This document shows positions 57,065 to 64,000 of a stretch of 64,000 nt of DNA, in pieces. Under the pieces are notes generated by a model. That model was not told the origin of the DNA. It saw only the letters and a program-made list of their open reading frames with translations, and did no database searches. The stretch comes from Vogesella sp. XCS3 (GTDB lineage: Bacteria; Pseudomonadota; Gammaproteobacteria; Burkholderiales; Chromobacteriaceae), in the NCBI RefSeq assembly GCF_020616155.1, contig NZ_CP085530.1, forward strand, positions 2,536,001-2,600,000. The letters are read 5' to 3'. The position numbers and the translations under genes were made by a program. Every line of letters begins with the position of its first letter. The stretch's first letter is position 1.

Positions 57065-58510
57065 ATGACCGATACCGCCCTCCCCGCCGTCTACCAGCGC
57101 ATTGCGGCCAACTTGCTGCAGCAGCTAGATAGCGGTCACTACCCGCCCGGCAGCCGTCTGCCATCTGTGCGTGCGCTGGCCGCCGAGCACGGCGTGAACG
57201 TACTCACTGCGCTGGCCGCCTACCGCCACCTGGAACAGCAACAGCGCGTGGTGGCGCGCCCGCGCGCCGGCTACTTTGCCGCCCTGCAGCCCCACCCGGC
57301 ACCGGGTAGCGGCCAGGCTTCGCCGCTACCGGCCGCGGCGGCGCTGGTTGACCTGAAAAGCCGCATGTCCACCCTGCTGCAGCTGGGTGACGAGCGCATC
57401 CACTGGCAGCTGCACATGGCCGAAGCCTCGCCCACGCTGTACCCGTCGGCCGAGCTGGCGCGGCGGCTACAAAGCACGCTCACCCGCCAGCCCGGGCTGA
57501 TTGGCGCCCACCTGCCAGGCGACATCCAGCGCCGCCTGTGCCATGGCCTGCAGCGCATCGCCAGCGAACGTGGCCTGTCGCTGCAGGCAGACGGCATCCT
57601 GCCCTGCCACGGCATTACCGAGGGTATCAGCCTGGCGCTGCGCTACCTCACCCGCCCCGGCGACACGGTGGCGGTAGAAACCCCGGTGTACTTCGGCCTG
57701 CTGCAAACCCTGCAGGGCCTGGGGCTGAAGGCGCTGGAGATCCCCTGTACGCCAGACAGCGGGCTATCGCTGGAGGCGCTGGAGTTCGCCCTGCGCCACG
57801 GTCCTGCAGTGAAATGCCTGGTATGCGTACCGCACTTCCAGAACCCCACCGGCGCGCTGATGCCGGACGAACACAAGAAGCGCCTGCTGCAGCTGGCCAG
57901 CCAGTACAGCCTGACGCTGATCGAGGACGACGTGTTCGGCGACCTGTACTACGGCAGCGAACGCCCTACCCCCATGAAGGCCTGGGACCGCCACGACCAG
58001 GTGATCTACTGCGCCTCGTTCACCAAGAGCTACGCGCCATCGCTGCGGCTGGGCTGGGTGGCAGCCGGCCGCCACCACGCCGCACTGGCGCAGCTGCAGG
58101 CCAGCAGCACGCTGACGGTGTCGCCACTATTGCAGGCCGTGCTGGCCGACGTGCTGGATAGCGGCGACTACCAGCGCACCAGCGCCCGCATCCGCCAGCA
58201 GCTGGCCAGCCAGATGCACGCCACCGCCGACGCCGTACTGCGCCACTTTCCCAAGGGCACGCGCATCCGCAAGCCGCAAGGCGGCATGCTGTTGTGGGTA
58301 GAATGCCCGCCGCAGAGCGACACCACCGCGCTGCTGCAAGGCGCACTGGCCGACGGCATCAGCTTTGCCCCCGGCATGGCATTCTCGGCCGAGCCACGCT
58401 TTGGCCACTGCCTGCGCATCAATTGCGGCCAACCTTTCACTCCGGCGCTGGAGGCCGCCATCGCCACGCTCGGCCAGCGCCTTGCTACGCAATTATTGCA
58501 AGCGCGGTGA
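57065..58510 (+). CDS. MocR-type GntR regulator with aminotransferase domain
   Basis: A 481-residue fusion protein from the ATG at 57065. Residues 1-75 are a GntR winged helix (GHYPPGSRLPSVRALAAEHGVNVLTALAAYRHLEQQQRV). The rest is a class I aminotransferase-like domain with the pyridoxal-phosphate lysine in FTKSYAPSLRLGW, HFQNPTGALMPDEHK and EDDVFGDLYY. Such regulators sense PLP or amino-aldehyde ligands. Divergent from the BenE-like permease, a likely target. No ribosome-binding site is visible and the promoter lies right at the ATG, so the mRNA may be leaderless. A 13-mer copy lies in-frame at 58424-58436. Confidence 0.92.
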   Translation: MTDTALPAVYQRIAANLLQQLDSGHYPPGSRLPSVRALAAEHGVNVLTALAAYRHLEQQQRVVARPRAGYFAALQPHPAPGSGQASPLPAAAALVDLKSRMSTLLQLGDERIHWQLHMAEASPTLYPSAELARRLQSTLTRQPGLIGAHLPGDIQRRLCHGLQRIASERGLSLQADGILPCHGITEGISLALRYLTRPGDTVAVETPVYFGLLQTLQGLGLKALEIPCTPDSGLSLEALEFALRHGPAVKCLVCVPHFQNPTGALMPDEHKKRLLQLASQYSLTLIEDDVFGDLYYGSERPTPMKAWDRHDQVIYCASFTKSYAPSLRLGWVAAGRHHAALAQLQASSTLTVSPLLQAVLADVLDSGDYQRTSARIRQQLASQMHATADAVLRHFPKGTRIRKPQGGMLLWVECPPQSDTTALLQGALADGISFAPGMAFSAEPRFGHCLRINCGQPFTPALEAAIATLGQRLATQLLQAR

Positions 58511-58547
58511 TACACTGGCAGACCCGATACCGCGCTTATGCCCTGAC

Positions 58548-59465
58548 ATGAAAGCCACGCCCAGCCTGCCGCCAGACGCCCTCCTGGCTTTTGACGCCCT
58601 CGCCCGCTGCCTCAGTTTTACCGCAGCGGCCAACGATCTGGGCTGTGCCAAAAGCCGCGTCAGCCAGCTCATCAAAGAGCTGGAGCAAGAGCTGGGCACC
58701 GTGCTGGTGCTGCGCAATACCCGCCGCGTGGTACTGACCGAAAGCGGCCAACGCCTGGCACGGCACGCCGAAAAGCTGCGCCTGTTGCTGGCCGGTATCC
58801 GCACCGATATCGATGAAAGCAAAGACAAGGTAGAAGGCCCGCTGCGTATCGGCTGTTCCGCCGGCCTGGCGCAGCAACTGCTGGGCCCCTTGCTGGCCGA
58901 GCTGGCGCACGAGTTTCCCGACCTGCAAGTCCGCCTGCAGGTAGAAAACCGCGTGGTGGACCCGGTAGTAGAGGGGCTGGATTTCTGCCTGCGCACCCGT
59001 AATGTGCACGACGACCGCCTGGTAGCGCGCCCGGTCGGCCTGGTGTGGGAAAAGCTGTACGCCTCACCCGAGTACCTGGCCGAGCACGGCAGCCCGCATG
59101 CGCTGGACGACCTGCAGCTGCATCGCCTGATCAGCAACGCCTACTACAGCGAACAGGGCGAAGAATGGCGGCTGGAGCGCGATGACCAGCAAACCACCAT
59201 CAAGCTGCGCCCGGCGCTCACGGTAGACCAGTACAGCGTGGTGGCTTCGGTACTCAAACAGCACCACGGCATCGGCCTGCTACCCAGCTATATGGGCCAG
59301 CCGCTGGTGGAAAAAGGCATTCTGGCCGAAGTACTGCCCGACTGGCGCGCTGCCGGCTGGCCGGTGTTCCTGGTATTTGCCTACCAGCAGCCGCTACCGC
59401 GCAAATACCAGGCCTTCATGAGCTTCATCATCCCGCGCCTGCAGGACAAACTCGGCAGCCCATGA
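58548..59465 (+). CDS. LysR-family transcriptional regulator
   Basis: A 305-residue LysR-type regulator from the ATG at 58548 (MKATPSLPPDALLAFDALARCLSFTAAANDLGCAKSRVSQLIKELEQELG). The helix-turn-helix is clear, and the effector domain from about 90 resembles the AaeR/YafC-like class (GPLRIGCSAGLAQQLLGPLLAELAHEFPDLQVRL). It starts 37 bp after the MocR-type gene on the same strand but has no obvious functional link. The target is unknown, as there is no divergent gene. Confidence 0.88.
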   Translation: MKATPSLPPDALLAFDALARCLSFTAAANDLGCAKSRVSQLIKELEQELGTVLVLRNTRRVVLTESGQRLARHAEKLRLLLAGIRTDIDESKDKVEGPLRIGCSAGLAQQLLGPLLAELAHEFPDLQVRLQVENRVVDPVVEGLDFCLRTRNVHDDRLVARPVGLVWEKLYASPEYLAEHGSPHALDDLQLHRLISNAYYSEQGEEWRLERDDQQTTIKLRPALTVDQYSVVASVLKQHHGIGLLPSYMGQPLVEKGILAEVLPDWRAAGWPVFLVFAYQQPLPRKYQAFMSFIIPRLQDKLGSP

Positions 59466-59477
59466 TTGATGCAGGCC

Positions 59478-59490
59478 AAGGTTGGCCGCA
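59478..59490 (+). repeat. Dispersed 13-mer AAGGTTGGCCGCA, intergenic copy
   Basis: Exact copy 12 bp after the LysR stop, before the Ubi-type monooxygenase gene. Confidence 0.8.
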
Positions 59491-59551
59491 AGGTGCGCTG
59501 CTACAGTAGCCGCTTTCCTGCCGGCCGCGCCGGCGTGCTATCGGGGGTTTT

Positions 59552-60793
59552 ATGGTCGAACATGTAGATATCTTCATCGTGGGCGGCGGCATGGTGGGCA
59601 CCGCCATCGCTGCCCGGCTGGGCCACAGCGGCCTGAACATCGCCGTGCTGGAACAGCAGGCACCACCGGCCTTCGACCCCGACAGCCCGCCTGACCTGCG
59701 CGTATCCGCCATCAGCCCGGCCTCGCGCGCGCTGCTGGAGCGCATCGGCGCCTGGCAACACATCGAAGCCATGCGTAGCGCCCCCTACCAGCGCATGCAG
59801 GTATGGGAAACCGACCGCAGCGCCGGCACGCTATTCGACGCCGGCGAAGTAGACGCGGCCAACCTGGGCCACATCATCGAAAACCGCATCGTGCAGCTGG
59901 CCTGCACCCAGGCACTGCAACAGCACGCCAACATCCAGCTGATCTGCCCGGACAGCATCCAGCGTCTGGACATCCAGGCCGGTGGCAGCCGTATCGAGCT
60001 GGCCAGCGGCCGCAGCTTTGTCGCACGCCTGGTCATCGGCGCCGACGGTGCCAAATCGCAAGTACGCGACGCCGCAAGCATCGGCCTCAACAGCCACGAG
60101 TACCCGATGCACGCCTTCGTGGCCACCGTCGGTATCCAGGGCGGCGAGCGCGACATCACCTGGCAGCGCTTCACCCCCAACGGCCCGCAATCGCTGCTGC
60201 CGCTACCGGGTGATTACGCTTCCCTGGTGTGGTACCACCAGCCGCAGCAGGTACAACAACTGCTGCAGCTGGACGATACCGCGCTAATCGCCGCATTTAG
60301 CCGCGAATTCCCCGACGCACTGCCCACCCTCACCCATGTCGTCAGCCGTGGCAGCTTTGCGCTGATCCGCCGCCACGCGCAAGACTACGTGCGCGCCGGC
60401 GTGGTGCTGGCCGGCGACGCCGCCCACACCATCCACCCGCTAGCCGGTCAGGGCGTCAACCTGGGCTTCCAGGACGCCGAGGCGCTGTGCCAGGTACTGG
60501 AGCAGGCCGTGCAGCAAGGCGAAGACATCGCCAGCCTGGCCGTACTGCAGCGCTACCAGCGCCAGCGCATGCTGCCCAATCACGGCATGCAACGCCTGAT
60601 GGACGCCTTCTGCTACGGCTTCAGCAACGACAGCGGCCCGCTACGCTTCGTGCGTAACCTGGGCCTGAAGCTGGCCAACCACAGCGGCCCGGTGAAGAAA
60701 GAAGTCATCCGTTATGCACTAGGCCTCAGCACACCGGATCAGCTGCTACCCACACCGCTAGCGCTGTTCAAACCACGCCTGAAGCGTGCCTGA
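59552..60793 (+). CDS. UbiH/UbiF/VisC/COQ6-family FAD monooxygenase
   Basis: A 413-residue flavin hydroxylase. The FAD motif IVGGGMVGTAIAARL is at about 9-23. The family motif GADGAKSQVRDAA (near 165) and the second FAD motif VVLAGDAAHTIHPLAGQGVNLGFQDAEAL (near 283) are intact. Members hydroxylate the ring of ubiquinone precursors at C5, C6 or C1, depending on the subtype. Sequence alone does not tell UbiF from UbiH or UbiM, so I give no symbol. Cytosolic, membrane-associated. A terminator lies 18 bp downstream. Confidence 0.9.
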   Translation: MVEHVDIFIVGGGMVGTAIAARLGHSGLNIAVLEQQAPPAFDPDSPPDLRVSAISPASRALLERIGAWQHIEAMRSAPYQRMQVWETDRSAGTLFDAGEVDAANLGHIIENRIVQLACTQALQQHANIQLICPDSIQRLDIQAGGSRIELASGRSFVARLVIGADGAKSQVRDAASIGLNSHEYPMHAFVATVGIQGGERDITWQRFTPNGPQSLLPLPGDYASLVWYHQPQQVQQLLQLDDTALIAAFSREFPDALPTLTHVVSRGSFALIRRHAQDYVRAGVVLAGDAAHTIHPLAGQGVNLGFQDAEALCQVLEQAVQQGEDIASLAVLQRYQRQRMLPNHGMQRLMDAFCYGFSNDSGPLRFVRNLGLKLANHSGPVKKEVIRYALGLSTPDQLLPTPLALFKPRLKRA

Positions 60794-60810
60794 TCTGCGA
60801 TGTTAAAAGC

Positions 60811-60835
60811 AAAAGCCCGCATAAGCGGGCTTTTT
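60811..60835 (+). terminator. Terminator of the Ubi-type monooxygenase gene
   Basis: AAAAGCCCGC-ATAA-GCGGGCTTTTT, a 9-bp stem with a five-T tail; the A-run on the other side allows action in both directions. Confidence 0.88.
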
Positions 60836-60851
60836 GTTGGGGGAGGTACCT

Positions 60852-60871
60852 TGCGGCCAACGTTGGCCGCA
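60852..60871. repeat. Palindromic inverted pair of the dispersed motif
   Basis: TGCGGCCAA-CG-TTGGCCGCA is a perfect 20-bp palindrome made of two overlapping motif copies in inverted orientation, just after the terminator. Confidence 0.75.
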
Positions 60872-60993
60872 GCATAGCGGTAGTGGTAGCCCGGCATAAG
60901 CCGCAGACGCATCCGGGAGCCGGCCGCAGGCCGGCTTGGGGTAGGTGGCGACGTGACCGGGGCCGTTCGGTGAGTGGCAGCGGCTGCATGATG

Positions 60994-61011
60994 GCGGCCA
61001 AGGTTGGCCGC
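60994..61011. repeat. Second overlapping inverted pair of the dispersed motif
   Basis: GCGGCCAA-GG-TTGGCCGC, 18 bp, between the Ubi-type gene and the rRNA terminator. Confidence 0.7.
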
Positions 61012-61046
61012 GGGGTGCGTGCGGTGTTTTCGCCGCACCAAAGCAC

Positions 61047-61073
61047 AAAGCCCAGCTCGTTTGAGCTGGGCTT
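61047..61073 (-). terminator. Terminator of the rRNA operon
   Basis: AAGCCCAGCTC-GTTT-GAGCTGGGCTT, an 11-bp perfect stem 9 bp beyond the 5S end, with T-rich sequence following on the minus strand. Confidence 0.85.
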
Positions 61074-61082
61074 CGGTATGGG

Positions 61083-61199
61083 GCGTCTGGCGGTGTCCTA
61101 CTTTCACACAGGAATCTGCACTATCATCGGCGCTGAGGCGTTTCACGGTCCTGTTCGGAATGGGAAGGCGTGGGACCACCTCGCTATGGCCACCAGACA
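61083..61199 (-). rRNA. rrf: 5S ribosomal RNA
   Basis: The complement reads TGTCTGGTGGCCATAGCGAG, then CCACGCCTTCCCATTCCGAA, and ends in a CGCCAGAC complement that pairs with the 5' end. The length is about 117 nt. The 5' and 3' ends are set by this terminal stem and are good to a few bases. It follows 23S by about 100 bp. Confidence 0.95.
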
Positions 61200-61302
61200 T
61201 AAACTGTCACAAACTTGAAGAAGCCAGGCTGGAAATCTCCAGCCGGTAGAATTTTCTTGTATCAACCAGCGCTTCATCATCAACAAAGCAACTCAAATGA
61301 TA

Positions 61303-64000
<2,698 letters not shown>

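Overview
The window is a 64 kb stretch of a GC-rich bacterial chromosome around the dnaA region, apparently from a betaproteobacterium of the Neisseriales (a Chromobacteriaceae/Vogesella-like genome is my best guess). The reasons are the order mnmE-yidC-yidD-rnpA-rpmH / dnaA-dnaN-gyrB with no recF, the style of the 23S and 5S rRNA, and the family mix. The genus call is inference.

Layout. 0-2 kb: AcoR-like sigma-54 regulator. 2-8 kb: a leftward operon with an ODP-type metallo-beta-lactamase-fold protein, a TPR membrane protein, a receiver-like protein, a small MglA-like GTPase and two roadblock-type proteins, with an FNR-like box upstream. 8-11 kb: proton-translocating transhydrogenase pntAA-pntAB-pntB. 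11-16 kb: glycerophosphodiesterase, two tandem periplasmic binding proteins, and an EptA-like phosphoethanolamine transferase. 15.7-25.1 kb: the replication and ribosome core block. 25.2-36.2 kb: an AT-richer defence island. It holds a TIR protein, a GHKL ATPase with a methyltransferase-like partner, an IS5-family (IS903-type) insertion nested in an older IS end beside a 9-bp tandem array, dndBCDE DNA phosphorothioation genes, and a McrA-like HNH endonuclease. 36.3-46.5 kb: LysE exporter, Lrp regulator, an HTH/YaaW-family/41-aa operon, PotF and a PuuB-like oxidase with a divergent LysR regulator, a ClC chloride channel and an ABC-F ATPase. 46.5-60.8 kb: HD-GYP regulator plus MHYT hybrid kinase, EamA exporter, second Lrp regulator, CBS protein, pepP, benE, MocR regulator, LysR regulator and a Ubi-type monooxygenase. 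61-64 kb: 5S rRNA and most of a 23S rRNA on the minus strand.

Two things stand out. First, the 13-mer AAGGTTGGCCGCA (or its complement) occurs 14 times exactly, and its 11-base core 22 times. Copies are found in genes and in gaps on both strands, sometimes as overlapping inverted pairs, and none lies inside the defence island. It behaves like a DNA-uptake-sequence-type genomic signature. Second, the island combines a Dnd modification system that lacks dndFGH but has an adjacent modification-reading HNH nuclease with a TIR + GHKL ATPase + methyltransferase-like cassette. That cassette is a candidate defence system that I cannot assign to a named type.
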